Origin: Cyanobacteria bacterium QS_8_64_29
GTDB taxonomy: Bacteria > Cyanobacteriota > Cyanobacteriia > Cyanobacteriales > Rubidibacteraceae
Direction of reading: 5' to 3'
Assembly (NCBI GenBank): GCA_003022125.1
Contig: PXQH01000001.1
Span: 1-64,000, forward strand
DNA: 64,000 nt
Shown: in pieces, positions 43,230-52,401 of the stretch
Numbering within the stretch: position 1 is the stretch's first letter
Layout of the letters: every line of letters begins with the position of its first letter
Notes under the pieces: model-generated
What the model saw: only the letters and a program-made list of their open reading frames with translations
Told to the model about the DNA's origin: nothing
The model's database searches: none
Program-made: the position numbers and the translations under genes

Positions 43230-44276
43230 ATGCAGAGCCAATACGCCCAGGAATTGCGGCGGACGGCCCAAGCGATGGTTGCCGAGGGCAAAGGCATCCT
43301 CGCAATGGACGAAAGCAATCGGACTTGCAACAAGCGGTTTGATAAGCAAGGCATCCCCTCCACTGAGGAGATGCGCCGCGCTTACCGCGAGCTCATCCTG
43401 ACCACGCCCAATCTGGGCCACTACATCAGCGGCGCCATCCTCTACGACGAAACCATCCGGCAATCGAGCCAGGATGGCAAATCCTTCCTGCAGGTCATGA
43501 ACGAGCAGGGCGTCATCCCGGGCATCAAGGTTGACACGGGGGCCAAACCGCTGGCTGGCTTCCCTGAGGAGAAAGTCACGGAAGGCCTGGACGGCCTGCG
43601 GGATCGCATCGCCGAGTACTATCAGATGGGCGCCCGCTTTTCGAAGTGGCGCGCCGTCATCACCATCGGCGATGGCATTCCCACGCCCACCTGCATCGAA
43701 GCCAACGCCCACGCGCTGGCTCGCTACGCCGCGCTGTGCCAAGAGGGCGGGCTCGTGCCCATCGTTGAGCCTGAGGTGCTCATCGATGGCGATCACACCA
43801 TCGAGCGCTGCTACGAGGTCACCAAGCAAACCCTCTGGACGGTCTTCGACCACCTCTACCGCCACGGCATTGCCTTCGACCAGATGGTGCTCAAGCCCAG
43901 CATGGTCATCTCCGGGCTGGATTGCCCCAACCGGGCCGGCATCCAGCAAGTTGCCGAGTGGACAGTGAAGTGCCTGCGCGAGACGGTCCCGGCCGACGTT
44001 GCTGGCATTGCCTTCCTCTCCGGTGGCCAGACGCCGCAAGAGGCAGCCGAGCACCTCAATGCCATGAACTCCGAGCCGCTGCGCTCGCAGGCTCCCTGGC
44101 CCATCACCTTCTCCTACGCGCGCGCCATCCAGGAGCCTGCACTCGCGAACTGGAAGGGCGACAGCGCCAAGGTTCCCGAGTCCCAGCAGCTGCTGCACCA
44201 TCGCGCCAAGTGCAACAGCGCCGCCAGCAGCGGCAGCTACACTCCCGATCTGGAGAAGCAGCCTGCGACCGTCTAA
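43230..44276 (+). CDS. Class I fructose-bisphosphate aldolase
   Basis: 348 residues. Schiff-base aldolase, metal-independent. GKGILAMDESNRTCNKRF contains the start of the barrel, FSKWRAVITIGDGIPTP has a catalytic Lys, and DQMVLKPSMVISGLD contains the Lys that forms the Schiff base. SGGQTPQEAAEHLNAMN and SYARAIQEPALANWKGDS complete the C-terminal half. The closing sequence SGSYTPDLEKQPATV is typical of the cyanobacterial/chloroplast-like class I enzymes. Strong ribosome site upstream and a terminator downstream mark it as a highly expressed single gene. Confidence 0.95.
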   Translation: MQSQYAQELRRTAQAMVAEGKGILAMDESNRTCNKRFDKQGIPSTEEMRRAYRELILTTPNLGHYISGAILYDETIRQSSQDGKSFLQVMNEQGVIPGIKVDTGAKPLAGFPEEKVTEGLDGLRDRIAEYYQMGARFSKWRAVITIGDGIPTPTCIEANAHALARYAALCQEGGLVPIVEPEVLIDGDHTIERCYEVTKQTLWTVFDHLYRHGIAFDQMVLKPSMVISGLDCPNRAGIQQVAEWTVKCLRETVPADVAGIAFLSGGQTPQEAAEHLNAMNSEPLRSQAPWPITFSYARAIQEPALANWKGDSAKVPESQQLLHHRAKCNSAASSGSYTPDLEKQPATV

Positions 44277-44300
44277 GCGCTAGCGGCTAGCAACTATCCC

Positions 44301-44338
44301 AAACGGACCCCCTGAGCTTAAGCCCAGGGGATTCGTTT
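44301..44338 (+). terminator. Terminator after the class I aldolase
   Basis: A hairpin with AAACG/CGTTT outer and CCCCTG/CAGGGG inner arms around GAGCTTAAGCC lies 25 bp past the stop codon and reads into TTTGC. It separates this gene from tRNA-Lys on the other strand. Confidence 0.7.
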
Positions 44339-44350
44339 GCAGGTCAAATG

Positions 44351-44424
44351 TGGGTCGGCAGGGATTCGAACCCTGGACCAATCGGTTAAAAGCCGAGTGC
44401 TCTACCAGGCTGAGCTACCGACCC
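44351..44424 (-). tRNA. tRNA-Lys (TTT)
   Basis: 74-nt cloverleaf on the minus strand. Acceptor GGGTCGG pairs with CCGACCC; D-arm AGCTCAGCCTGGTAGAGC; anticodon loop CTTTTAA gives TTT; T-arm GGGTTCGAATCCC. Discriminator A. CCA not encoded. Confidence 0.97.
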
Positions 44425-44466
44425 GCGGCGAATTTTCACGGTTTGAAAGTCTAGCACAGCCGCTGC

Positions 44467-45177
44467 CTATCCCAACCACTGCCCCAAACCGAATCCCAAG
44501 GCGGCACTGCCGAGCGGGACAGTCAAATTGTCAATGCCCCATTGGGAAACCGCTTCTAGGCCTGTCGCCAGGGCAGCCACTGCCAGCGAGGCCAGCCATG
44601 CAGCGCCCATATTGCCCAAGGTTCCCACCAAGACAGCGCTGCTGATGCCATAGGTGATCGCTGCCATGATTAGCGAGCCTTCCCAGCTTTTGGTCATGCC
44701 GCCGATGCGATAGCGATGCCGGCCCCAGTAGCGCCCCACCAAGGCAGCCAGCCCATCGCCCCAGCACATGATCCCAACGCCCATGACTGCGTACTGGGGC
44801 TGGCCCAGCGGCCAAAACCAGGCAAACAGGACGCCAAAGCTCACGGCGTAGCAAAAGGTCCCCAGGCTTTTGCGGCCGACGCTGTTGATGCTGGGCAGAA
44901 TCGCGACAAAGTAGGAGAGCAGCGCCAGCAAGCTGGCACTAGCCGAAGCCGCCACACCCAGCCAAGCCGGCAGTTGCAGCCACCATGCCAGCCCGATAAC
45001 GTTGCCGGTCCCAATGTGAACGATCTTGCGCGTTAGCTCCGAGTCAATAGCGAGCCAGCGGTTGAGCCCCTCGGCCAGCGCAAACACCCCCGCCAAATAC
45101 GCAAAAATGGTGCCAAACGCATTCGGCCAGGCATCGGGCGTTGGCGACCAGACAGCAACGTCGGGCAAGGCACTCAA
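44467..45177 (-). CDS. Phytol/dolichol kinase-family membrane protein
   Basis: 236 residues with about six transmembrane helices. The N-terminus includes [18 protein letters not shown], then [45 protein letters not shown] and [12 protein letters not shown], the conserved motifs of the CTP-dependent polyprenol/phytol kinase (VTE5) family. In cyanobacteria such enzymes salvage phytol from chlorophyll for tocopherol and phylloquinone. Phylloquinone-type MenG is encoded at 48850. Start is a TTG; no ATG or GTG is available before the first helix. Confidence 0.85.
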   Translation of the reverse strand: MSALPDVAVWSPTPDAWPNAFGTIFAYLAGVFALAEGLNRWLAIDSELTRKIVHIGTGNVIGLAWWLQLPAWLGVAASASASLLALLSYFVAILPSINSVGRKSLGTFCYAVSFGVLFAWFWPLGQPQYAVMGVGIMCWGDGLAALVGRYWGRHRYRIGGMTKSWEGSLIMAAITYGISSAVLVGTLGNMGAAWLASLAVAALATGLEAVSQWGIDNLTVPLGSAALGFGLGQWLG

Positions 45178-45230
45178 CTCGATTGAGAGGTATCCCTACT
45201 CTATTAAATCGCTTGGCGCCTATAAAGCGC

Positions 45231-45476
45231 GTGCTGATGGGCACGATCACGGTGTATCGAGCAGCGATCTCGCCGCTTCTGCTACCCAGCTGCCGCTTTT
45301 ATCCCAGTTGCTCGGCGTACGCGCTGCAGGCCATTGCGCGCTTCGGAGCCGCTCGGGGGAGTTGGTTGGCGCTCAAGCGGGTGCTGCGCTGCCATCCCCT
45401 GCAGCCAGGCGGCTACGATCCGGTGCCAACGGTAGCCGAGCTGGAGGATAAGGAGGTCCGCGATCGCCAACCCTGA
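45231..45476 (+). CDS. yidD: YidD, membrane protein insertion efficiency factor
   Basis: 81 residues from GTG 45231 (ATG 45237 is the alternative). [33 protein letters not shown] and [14 protein letters not shown] are the full YidD signature with the three Cys. Members aid YidC in inserting inner-membrane proteins and are amphipathic, membrane-bound. The stop (TGA 45474) overlaps an ATG at 45476 in the TGATG arrangement, discussed under the next gene. Confidence 0.9.
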   Translation: MLMGTITVYRAAISPLLLPSCRFYPSCSAYALQAIARFGAARGSWLALKRVLRCHPLQPGGYDPVPTVAELEDKEVRDRQP

Positions 45477-45513
45477 TGCGCGCATTCCCATTTGCGAGTG
45501 CGGCGAGCCGCTG

Positions 45514-46185
45514 GTGCCGCTGCCCGCCGAGGTGTTTGCCTTTGAATCGCCGCACCCCTACTGGCGCCTGGGCGCCCCGTACGGCAACCGATCGCCTTAC
45601 TGGCTGCGGCAAAGCGTGCTGGCTGGGCTGCTTGAGGCGCGAGCGGATCTCAAGCGGCGCTACCCGCGCTGGACCCTGCAAATTTTCGATGCCTACCGGC
45701 CGCTGGCAGTGCAGCAGTTTATGGTCGAGCAAGCCTTTGCGGCGGCTGCGCGGGCGCAAGGCATCTCGCCTGAGGCGGCATCGCCGGCACAGCGGGAAGC
45801 CCTTTGGGCGCGCGTGCGCGAAATTTGGGCGCCTCCCAGCATCGATCCGGCAACGCCGCCGCCCCACAGCACCGGCGCCGCCATCGATCTGACCGTCGTT
45901 GATGGCGACGGCCACCCCCTGGATATGGGCTCGGCCATCGACGAGCTCTCGCCGCGATCGCGGCCCGGGCATTACGATGGCAGCCCGAGCGAGCCGGGAC
46001 GCCGCTACGCCGCCCAGCGGCAGCTGTTGCATGAGGTCATGCTGGCGGGGGGCTTCCGGCGCCATCCGCGCGAGTGGTGGCACTTTTCCTACGGTGATCG
46101 CATGTGGGCGCAGCAGCGCCAGCGCGAAGCCCCGCAGCAAGCTTGGGTGGCCTACTACGGGCGGGCCGAGTCACCCTCGGGGTAG
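45514..46185 (+). CDS. D-alanyl-D-alanine dipeptidase (VanX/DdpX-like), N-terminus disrupted
   Basis: Peptidase M15D family zinc dipeptidase that splits D-Ala-D-Ala, here probably for wall recycling. Zinc ligands are present in HSTGAAIDLTVVD (His, Asp) and REWWHFSYGDR (Glu, His). From GTG 45514 the protein has 223 residues. Upstream in the same frame the expected family N-terminus reads R-I-P-I-C-E-C-G-E-P-L but has no start codon. ATG 45476, coupled to the yidD stop, is out of frame by a GC dinucleotide in ATGCGCGCATT. Deleting one GC gives a start reading M-R-I-P-I-C-E-C-G-E-P. So a 2-bp insertion is likely, by mutation or sequencing error. Confidence 0.8.
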   Translation: MPLPAEVFAFESPHPYWRLGAPYGNRSPYWLRQSVLAGLLEARADLKRRYPRWTLQIFDAYRPLAVQQFMVEQAFAAAARAQGISPEAASPAQREALWARVREIWAPPSIDPATPPPHSTGAAIDLTVVDGDGHPLDMGSAIDELSPRSRPGHYDGSPSEPGRRYAAQRQLLHEVMLAGGFRRHPREWWHFSYGDRMWAQQRQREAPQQAWVAYYGRAESPSG

Positions 46186-46281
46186 CTGCGGGCGGCAGTA
46201 GCACAGGAGCGCTTTGTCAGCTACCGTAGGAAAACGAAGCCACCTCTGCTGTCGTTTCTCGCCGAGTTGACCGGCCTGCCC

Positions 46282-46653
46282 ATGCGCGTGTACGTTTTGC
46301 TGTTTAACGCTCGCACGGAAAACGAAGGCATCCATTCCGTCCAAGCCGACGGCCACAATAAGGTTCTGATGTTTCGCTCCGAGGATGATGCCACCCGCTA
46401 TGCGCTCATGCTGGAGGCGCAGGACTTCCCACAGCCCACTGTGGAAGCAATCGACTCGGACGAAATCGAGGCATTCTGCCGCGAAGCGGGCTACGAGTGC
46501 GAAACGATCGATGAAGGTCAGCTCGTAACGCCGCCCGAGCAGAGCGTGGACGAGACAGACTGGCAGCAGGCCAACCAAAAGCAACAGCAGCCGCAACTGC
46601 AACAAGACACCGATCTCGATAGCGTGCGCGAGCGCCTGGAAAAGCTCCTCTGA
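46282..46653 (+). CDS. DUF3110 protein
   Basis: 123 residues. RVYVLLFNARTENEGIHSVQ starts the family domain, followed by NKVLMFRSEDDATRYALMLEAQDFPQPTVEAIDSDEIEAFC. A Gln-rich linker and a short C-terminal helix (DLDSVRERLEKLL) follow. Conserved in cyanobacteria and plants; function unknown. Soluble, no signal peptide. It precedes murQ by 24 bp on the same strand. Confidence 0.85.
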   Translation: MRVYVLLFNARTENEGIHSVQADGHNKVLMFRSEDDATRYALMLEAQDFPQPTVEAIDSDEIEAFCREAGYECETIDEGQLVTPPEQSVDETDWQQANQKQQQPQLQQDTDLDSVRERLEKLL

Positions 46654-46677
46654 GGCCGCCGCCACGGAGATAGGGGC

Positions 46678-47586
46678 ATGGAGGTACCGGGCTCGCGCGG
46701 ACACCTGCTAACCGAGCAAAGCAACCCCAACAGCTGCGATCTCGACCGGCTCACTGCCCTGGAGCTAGTCGATCTGTTCAACGGCGAGGACGCTTGCACG
46801 CTCTCGGCCATCGCTGCGGCCCGCTTGCCGCTGGCCCAAGCCATTGACGCAACCAGCCTTGCCCTGCGCGATGGGGGGCGGCTGTTTTATGTCGGCGCCG
46901 GCACGAGCGGTCGCCTGGGCGTTCTGGACGCGGCCGAGTGCCCGCCTACTTTCTGTACGCCACCCGAGCTGGTCCAGGGCATTATTGCCGGCGGCCGCGA
47001 GGCGCTGGTCCGCAGTGCCGAAGGCCTAGAAGATCGCAGCGAGGACGGAGCAAGCGCCATCGCGCAGCGCGGCGTTCGCGCCGGCGATATTGTTGCCGGC
47101 ATCAGCGCCGGCGGGACGACGCCCTTTGTGGTGGGTGCCTTGCAAGCCGCGCGCGCGGTTGGGGCAACGACGCTCATGCTGGCCTGCGTCCCCGCCGAGC
47201 AAGCCAACGCCGAGGTCGATATCGACATCCGCTTGCTAGTGGGCCCGGAGGTTTTAGCGGGCTCAACGCGCCTCAAGGCCGGAACGGCTACCAAGATGGC
47301 GCTCAACATCCTCTCGACCGGCGTCATGGTGCGGCTGGGTAAAACCTACGGCAACCGCATGGTGGATGTGGCGGCAACCAACGCCAAGCTGCGCGATCGC
47401 GCCCAGCGCATGGTCGAGGAGCTCACCGACTTGGATGGCGAGAGCGCGGCCCGCCTGCTGGCGGATAGCAACTACCGCGTCAAGCACGCGCTGCTCATGC
47501 ATTGGGGCGGCATCGATCTGCACCAAGCTGAGCGGCTCCTGGAGGCCCACCAGGGCAACCTGCGCGCTGCCCTATCGAGCGTGTAG
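46678..47586 (+). CDS. murQ: N-acetylmuramic acid 6-phosphate etherase MurQ
   Basis: 302 residues. Cleaves the lactyl ether of MurNAc-6-phosphate in peptidoglycan recycling. A SIS domain carries FYVGAGTSGRLGVLDAAECPPTF (sugar-phosphate binding; Glu acid) and DIVAGISAGGTTPFVVGALQAAR. LEDRSEDGA provides the second catalytic Glu. TKMALNILSTGVMVRLGKTYGNRMVDV is the family block. Complete length. Works in the same pathway as the VanX-like peptidase upstream. Confidence 0.94.
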   Translation: MEVPGSRGHLLTEQSNPNSCDLDRLTALELVDLFNGEDACTLSAIAAARLPLAQAIDATSLALRDGGRLFYVGAGTSGRLGVLDAAECPPTFCTPPELVQGIIAGGREALVRSAEGLEDRSEDGASAIAQRGVRAGDIVAGISAGGTTPFVVGALQAARAVGATTLMLACVPAEQANAEVDIDIRLLVGPEVLAGSTRLKAGTATKMALNILSTGVMVRLGKTYGNRMVDVAATNAKLRDRAQRMVEELTDLDGESAARLLADSNYRVKHALLMHWGGIDLHQAERLLEAHQGNLRAALSSV

Positions 47587-47596
47587 CGCAGGGGAC

Positions 47597-48649
47597 TTAC
47601 CCCTGGGAGGCGGCGGCGGCACTCAGGGCCTGGCGGCCGTGCGGCTCGTTCCAATCGCTGCCGTCCGGCCCGGCCGGCACGATCCCGCCCGGGTTGAGTG
47701 GGAAGAGGTTGCCGTAGTAGTCTTGCTTGACGCGCTCGAGGTCGCAAGTCTCGGCGATGCCGGGGCACTGGTAGAGATCGCGCAAGTAGGGGCCCAAGTG
47801 AGGATAGTCCCGGATCCGGCGCCGGTTGCACTTGAATAGCCCAAAATACACGGCATCGAAGCGAAACAGCGTGGTGAACAGGCGCACGTCGGCTAGGGTC
47901 AGGCGATCGCCGCAGAGATAGCGCTGGTTCGCCAACGCGCGATCAATGGCATCGAGCTGGGCGAACAGCTCGCTGCAGGCGCGATCGTAGGCTTGCTGGG
48001 TCTGAGCGAACCCGCAGCGGTAGACGCCGTTGTTGACCGCCGGGTAGATGGCAGTGTTCCACTCCTCAATGGCGGCTTGCAACTCGGGCGGATACAGGTC
48101 CCGCTCGGGGTGGGCGGCAAAGGCATCGAAGGCACTATTGAGGATGCGGATGATGTCGGCGCTTTCGTTATTGACGATGGTTTGGGTGCGCTCGTCCCAC
48201 AGCACCGGCACGGTGGCCCGCCCCGCATAATCAGGCTCGGCCCGGCGGTAGAGATCGGCCAGCCGGCGGCAGCCGTAGTCGCCGCGCTCGAGCACCCAGC
48301 CCCCATCCTCGGGCGAGGGCACCACCAGCGAGACCGGGACGGTCTGCTCGAGGCCCTTGAGCGCGCGCACCACCAGCGTGCGATGGGCCCACGGGCAGCT
48401 CATGCCCACATACAGGCGGTAGCGTCCGGCTTCGGGGGGGTAGGGATGGTTGCTACCGATCCAGCAGCGAAACTGGCTCTCGGGGCGAACGTAGGCCCCC
48501 TCGCAATCGCGCGGTGCCAGCTCCGACATCATGATTTGCCACATCGCCGTCCAAACCCAGCGACCCAAGCGGATGAGGGCGCCGGGCGGAAGGGAGCGAC
48601 CGCGCTTGAGCTGAGCCAAAAGCGCTTGAGCTTGCCGATAGGGGGCCAT
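47597..48649 (-). CDS. Glutathionyl-hydroquinone reductase-like GST (Xi class)
   Basis: 350 residues. The Xi-class GST signature is clear: YRLYVGMSCPWAHRTLVVRALKGLE (catalytic Cys in CPWAH), then VPVLWDERTQTIVNNESADIIRILN, AIYPAVNNGVYRCGFAQTQQAYD and LTLADVRLFTTLFRFDAVYFGLFKCNRRRIRDYPHL. These enzymes reduce glutathionyl-hydroquinones. A 60-residue N-terminal extension precedes the thioredoxin-like domain. The partner quinone is unknown. Convergent with murQ, 10 bp apart. Confidence 0.9.
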   Translation of the reverse strand: MAPYRQAQALLAQLKRGRSLPPGALIRLGRWVWTAMWQIMMSELAPRDCEGAYVRPESQFRCWIGSNHPYPPEAGRYRLYVGMSCPWAHRTLVVRALKGLEQTVPVSLVVPSPEDGGWVLERGDYGCRRLADLYRRAEPDYAGRATVPVLWDERTQTIVNNESADIIRILNSAFDAFAAHPERDLYPPELQAAIEEWNTAIYPAVNNGVYRCGFAQTQQAYDRACSELFAQLDAIDRALANQRYLCGDRLTLADVRLFTTLFRFDAVYFGLFKCNRRRIRDYPHLGPYLRDLYQCPGIAETCDLERVKQDYYGNLFPLNPGGIVPAGPDGSDWNEPHGRQALSAAAASQG

Positions 48650-48717
48650 GAGCGAGTGCCTCGCGCAGCCAACGCGTGCGTTTGCTACGATCCTAGCGAC
48701 TGGCAGGAGCCTACTCG

Positions 48718-48819
48718 GTGAGCGCGCCTCCGCCCCGCCGCCAAAGCGATCCGGCTACGGCAGTAGCCGTCATTACCGCCCTGCTGTTCGTGCCGCTGGT
48801 GCTAGCTGGCTTTTGTTAG
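48718..48819 (+). CDS. Possible 33-residue single-helix membrane protein
   Basis: GTG start preceded by AGGAG eight bases upstream. Translation: basic/polar N-terminus (SAPPPRRQSDP) and one hydrophobic helix (ATAVAVITALLFVPLVLAGFC). The size and pattern resemble the small subunits of photosynthetic complexes, but it matches none I recognise. It stands directly upstream of menG on the same strand. Could be a chance ORF. Confidence 0.4.
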   Translation: MSAPPPRRQSDPATAVAVITALLFVPLVLAGFC

Positions 48820-48849
48820 TTGGGCCGCTGGCCGGAACGAACGGGACTC

Positions 48850-49599
48850 GTGGACTCGGATGCGGCCGCCATTCGCGCTCGCTTCGAGCGTGTTGCCCCC
48901 ATCTACGACCGGCTCAATGATTGGTTGAGCTGGGGGCAGCACCGGATATGGAAGCGCATGACGGTCAAGTGGGTGCAGCCCCAGCGCGGCGACACTGTCC
49001 TGGATCTGTGTTGTGGCAGTGGCGATCTGGCCCGACTGCTAGCGCATGCCGTGGGCCCAACGGGTCAAGTGGTGGGCGCCGATTTTGCCCCCACCCAGCT
49101 GGCGATCGCGCGCCAGCGAACGCCGCCTGCGCCCCGCGCTGCCCCCATTCGGTGGCTGCAAGCCGACGCGCTCGATCTGCCCTTTGCCCGGGCGCGCTTT
49201 GACGGCGCCACCCTGGGCTACGGCTGGCGCAATGTTGCCGACCGGCTGCGCTGCCTGCAAGAGCTGCATCGCATTCTCAAGCCGGGTGCCCGCGCCGCCA
49301 TTTTGGAGTTCAACCGTCCCCAAACGCCGGTGGCGCACTGGTTCCAGCGGCAGTACTTAAACGCGGTGGTTGTCCCCGCGGCGCGGCAGCTCGGACTAGA
49401 AGCCGATTATGCCTACCTAGCAGCCAGCGTCGAGCGTTTTTTGGATCGCGGGCAACAACTGCAACTGGCCGAGCGTGCGGGATTCGCTCGGGCAACTCAC
49501 TATCCCATCGCGCACGGCCTGATGGGCGTTTTGGTACTGCAGACAGCTCCCTACAATAGGGGAGGCAAGCGGCGAGCGTTCGGCGATCGAGCCGCTTAG
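48850..49599 (+). CDS. menG: 2-phytyl-1,4-naphthoquinone methyltransferase (MenG/UbiE family)
   Basis: 249 residues from GTG 48850 (a TTG at 48820 would add 10). SAM-dependent C-methylation in phylloquinone synthesis for photosystem I. SAM site [17 protein letters not shown], then [41 protein letters not shown], and [17 protein letters not shown], the UbiE/MenG pattern. The C-terminal [41 protein letters not shown] is usual. Confidence 0.9.
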   Translation: MDSDAAAIRARFERVAPIYDRLNDWLSWGQHRIWKRMTVKWVQPQRGDTVLDLCCGSGDLARLLAHAVGPTGQVVGADFAPTQLAIARQRTPPAPRAAPIRWLQADALDLPFARARFDGATLGYGWRNVADRLRCLQELHRILKPGARAAILEFNRPQTPVAHWFQRQYLNAVVVPAARQLGLEADYAYLAASVERFLDRGQQLQLAERAGFARATHYPIAHGLMGVLVLQTAPYNRGGKRRAFGDRAA

Positions 49600-49673
49600 C
49601 GCTCTCCATCCATCGCTTTGGGATAGCGGGCGCCGCGGCGCCCGCGCCTACTGACGCCATTGCCGAGCAAGTT

Positions 49674-50903
49674 TTGGATTCCTCTGAGTTCTGGCTGCTG
49701 CTCGTCCCGCCGATTGCGGGGGGCATCATTGGCTATTTCACCAACGATTTAGCCATTAAGATGCTGTTTCGCCCCTACAAGCCCTGGTATGCCTTCGGCC
49801 GGCGAGTTCCGTTCACGCCGGGGCTGATCCCGCGCAACCAGCCCAACTTGGCTCAGCGCGTCTCCCAGACCATCATGGGGTCGCTGCTGACCCCCGAGGA
49901 GCTGCAGCGGCTGGCCGGGCGGCTGCTGCAAACCGAGCGCGTCAAAGCGGCCATCTTGTGGCTGTTGCAGTTGGCCCTCGAGCAAGTCGGCCGGGACAAG
50001 CAGGATCGAACGGCGCGCATCCTAGCCGATATCCTGCGCGATTTGTTTGAGGAGTCATTGCCCCGGCTGGTGAGGGTTTTGGCGCGGCGCGAGGACTTTC
50101 TCGAGCAGCAGATCGACCGCATCTTCGACCAGGTCCTGCTGGATTTCCGGCTCACCGAAACCCAAGCCCGCCAGCTCTCGGACTGGTTGTTGCAAGAGGC
50201 ACTGCCGCCCAACGTCCTGCGGCAAGCGATCGTCGACGTTCTTACCGATCGCAACATCGAACTGATCGACGATTATTCGCGCCGCCGCAGCACGGGCGCC
50301 TACTGGATTGTGGCCAATGTGATTGGGATGCGCAACATCCTCACCCGCCTGCGGGCCTTTTGCCTGGATGAAAAAGAGACCGCCAACGCCCGGCTGGCCG
50401 AGATCGTGCAGTCGTTTCAGGTGCGCGATCGCCTGCAGGCATGGTTGCAGGAGCTGTCGCTACAAAACCTGCCGGTCTCGACCGTGCGGCAGCTGCGCGC
50501 CACCACGCGCGAGACCATTCGCGATTATCTGCGCGAGCGCGGGGCAACGACCCTGCGCGGCCTGAGCGAATCGTTCGATTGGGACAATGTCGCTGTACTG
50601 CTCGTGCGGCGCTTGCAAGCCTCCGAGACCATGAACGCGTCGCTAGAGGTGGTCAGCGAAGAACTGGCGCTGGTGCTCGAGCGCTACCTGGAGCGCGATT
50701 TGGGCAATCTCGTGGCCCAAATCGTGCCCATTCTGGCGATCGATGAGACCATCGTCGAGCGCGTCAACGCCACCTCCCCCGAGCAGCTAGAAGCCAACAT
50801 CCAGGGCATCGTGCGGCGCGAGCTGCGCGCGATCGTCAACTTGGGAGGCGCGCTGGGGTTCCTGGTGGGGATCCTGCAGGCGACGCTGATCTATTTGCGG
50901 TAA
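49674..50903 (+). CDS. DUF445-family membrane protein
   Basis: 409 residues. One hydrophobic helix at each end: [28 protein letters not shown] and [17 protein letters not shown]. The long middle is charged and helical, with [31 protein letters not shown], the family signature. Topology resembles a stalk held in the membrane by both ends. The function is unknown in all family members. The start appears to be TTG at 49674. Confidence 0.85.
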   Translation: MDSSEFWLLLVPPIAGGIIGYFTNDLAIKMLFRPYKPWYAFGRRVPFTPGLIPRNQPNLAQRVSQTIMGSLLTPEELQRLAGRLLQTERVKAAILWLLQLALEQVGRDKQDRTARILADILRDLFEESLPRLVRVLARREDFLEQQIDRIFDQVLLDFRLTETQARQLSDWLLQEALPPNVLRQAIVDVLTDRNIELIDDYSRRRSTGAYWIVANVIGMRNILTRLRAFCLDEKETANARLAEIVQSFQVRDRLQAWLQELSLQNLPVSTVRQLRATTRETIRDYLRERGATTLRGLSESFDWDNVAVLLVRRLQASETMNASLEVVSEELALVLERYLERDLGNLVAQIVPILAIDETIVERVNATSPEQLEANIQGIVRRELRAIVNLGGALGFLVGILQATLIYLR

Positions 50904-50919
50904 GTGCTGCGGCAGCACC

Positions 50920-51363
50920 ATGAAACTCACCACCCGCGGCCACTACAGCGTCAAGGCGCTGCTCGATTTGAGCTTGCAGCCTGCTCGCGCGACCGCCTCG
51001 ACAGCTGCGATCGCGCACCGGCAGGCCATTCCAGCCCCCTATTTGGAAAAGCTTTTGATCGAGCTGCGCCGCGCCGGGTTGGTGAGCTCGGTGCGCGGCG
51101 CCCGCGGCGGGTACCGGCTCGCGCTACCGCCGACCGATATCTCGCTGGGCCAGATTTTGGAAGCCGTCGGCGAGACCGCCGATCCGCTCGCCGCCCGCAC
51201 CCCCGAGGCCGAGCGGGCCGAAGACTGGGTTGCCTATAGCGTTTGGCAGCAGCTGCACCGCAAGCTGACCGAGGCGCTCTACGGCATCACGCTAGCCGAC
51301 CTCTACTACGACGCACGCAGTTGGCAAGCCGCGCAGGGCGAAGGCACCAACTTTGTCGTCTGA
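50920..51363 (+). CDS. Rrf2-family transcription regulator lacking the cluster cysteines
   Basis: 147 residues. Winged helix MKLTTRGHYSVKALLDLSLQ, AIPAPYLEKLLIELRRAGLVSSVRGARGGYRLALPP, then a dimerisation helix. The Fe-S-binding loop of IscR-like proteins (three Cys between about 90 and 105) is replaced by GETADPLAARTPEAERAED, with no Cys in the entire protein. Therefore it cannot sense via an iron-sulfur cluster in the standard way. Cyanobacterial Rrf2 proteins of this type are known. Lies 16 bp after the DUF445 gene and before cbiB. Confidence 0.85.
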   Translation: MKLTTRGHYSVKALLDLSLQPARATASTAAIAHRQAIPAPYLEKLLIELRRAGLVSSVRGARGGYRLALPPTDISLGQILEAVGETADPLAARTPEAERAEDWVAYSVWQQLHRKLTEALYGITLADLYYDARSWQAAQGEGTNFVV

Positions 51364-51372
51364 GTCGCTGCC

Positions 51373-52341
51373 ATGGTTGCTGCCTGGGTCTTGCTGTTGG
51401 CTGCCGGTTTGGACCGCCTCTTAGGCGATCCGCCCGGTTGGCCCCATCCTGTCCGCGGCATGGGGCTAGCGATCGCCAGCAGCACCCGCATCCTGCAGCA
51501 GCGGGTGCGACACCCACTCGGGCGCCGCTGGGCGGGGGCAGGCCTTGCCGTTGGGCTGGTGCTGGCCAGCGGGCTGGCGGCTTGGCTGCTGGTGCGCGGG
51601 GCAGCTGCGATCCAGCCCCTTTTGGGTAGCGGTATTGAGGCAGTTTTGGTCGCGAGCTGCCTGGCTGGCCGCAGCCTGCGCGCGGCAGCTGAGGAAATCA
51701 TGCAGCCGCTGGCGGCCGGGCAGCTGGCCCAGGCGTGCGAGCGGCTGGGGCAATACGTCGGCCGCGATACGGACGGCCTGTCGCCGGATGAGATCCGGCG
51801 CGCCACGGTCGAAACCGTGGCCGAGAATGCCACCGACGGCGTCATGGCCCCACTGTTTTATGCCATTGCCGGCGCGTTCCTACCTGGCATTGGAAGTGCG
51901 CCCCTGGCAATGGCTTACAAAGCGGCCAGCACCCTGGATTCGATGGTGGGCTACCGGCGCGAGCCCTACACCGATTTGGGTTGGGCCAGCGCCCGCCTGG
52001 AGGATGGCCTGAGCTGGTTGCCCTGCCGCCTGACCGTGGTGGCGCTGGCGCTGCGCTCGGGCAAGCTCAAGCGCGTCTGGCGCTGGTGCTATCGCGACGC
52101 CCCCCGCGATCCCAGCCCGAACGCGGGCTGGAGCGAGTGCGCCTACGCGGCTGCGCTGGGCATTCAGCTGGGCGGGCCCAACTGGTACGGCGGCATCCGG
52201 ACCGACAAGCCCTTGCTGGGGGAGCCCCTCGAGCCCATTGCACCGGTGCACGTCGAGCGCGCGCTGCGGCTGACCCGCGATTGCGCGCTGGCGGGGCTGC
52301 TGCTGGGCGTGGCAGGAGTGCTGGGCGCCCAGGTACTGTAA
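51373..52341 (+). CDS. cbiB: Adenosylcobinamide-phosphate synthase CbiB
   Basis: 322 residues, about five transmembrane helices. Attaches the aminopropanol side chain in cobalamin or pseudocobalamin synthesis. Signatures: LLAAGLDRLLGDPPGWPHPVRGMG, DEIRRATVETVAENATDGVMAPLFYAIAG, KAASTLDSMVGYRREPYTDLGWASARLEDGLSWLPCR, and NAGWSECAYAAALGIQLGG. Full length. Starts ten bases after the Rrf2 gene. Confidence 0.93.
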   Translation: MVAAWVLLLAAGLDRLLGDPPGWPHPVRGMGLAIASSTRILQQRVRHPLGRRWAGAGLAVGLVLASGLAAWLLVRGAAAIQPLLGSGIEAVLVASCLAGRSLRAAAEEIMQPLAAGQLAQACERLGQYVGRDTDGLSPDEIRRATVETVAENATDGVMAPLFYAIAGAFLPGIGSAPLAMAYKAASTLDSMVGYRREPYTDLGWASARLEDGLSWLPCRLTVVALALRSGKLKRVWRWCYRDAPRDPSPNAGWSECAYAAALGIQLGGPNWYGGIRTDKPLLGEPLEPIAPVHVERALRLTRDCALAGLLLGVAGVLGAQVL

Positions 52342-52401
52342 CTGCCTACCTGGTGATCGCGTTAGGATGAGCCGATTGGCAATCGCGCGGGCTCGGCTGC
52401 C

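Noticed and set aside
43167-44201. 344-codon minus-strand frame opposite the class I aldolase
   Set aside because: Complete antisense overlap with a well-supported, highly expressed gene.
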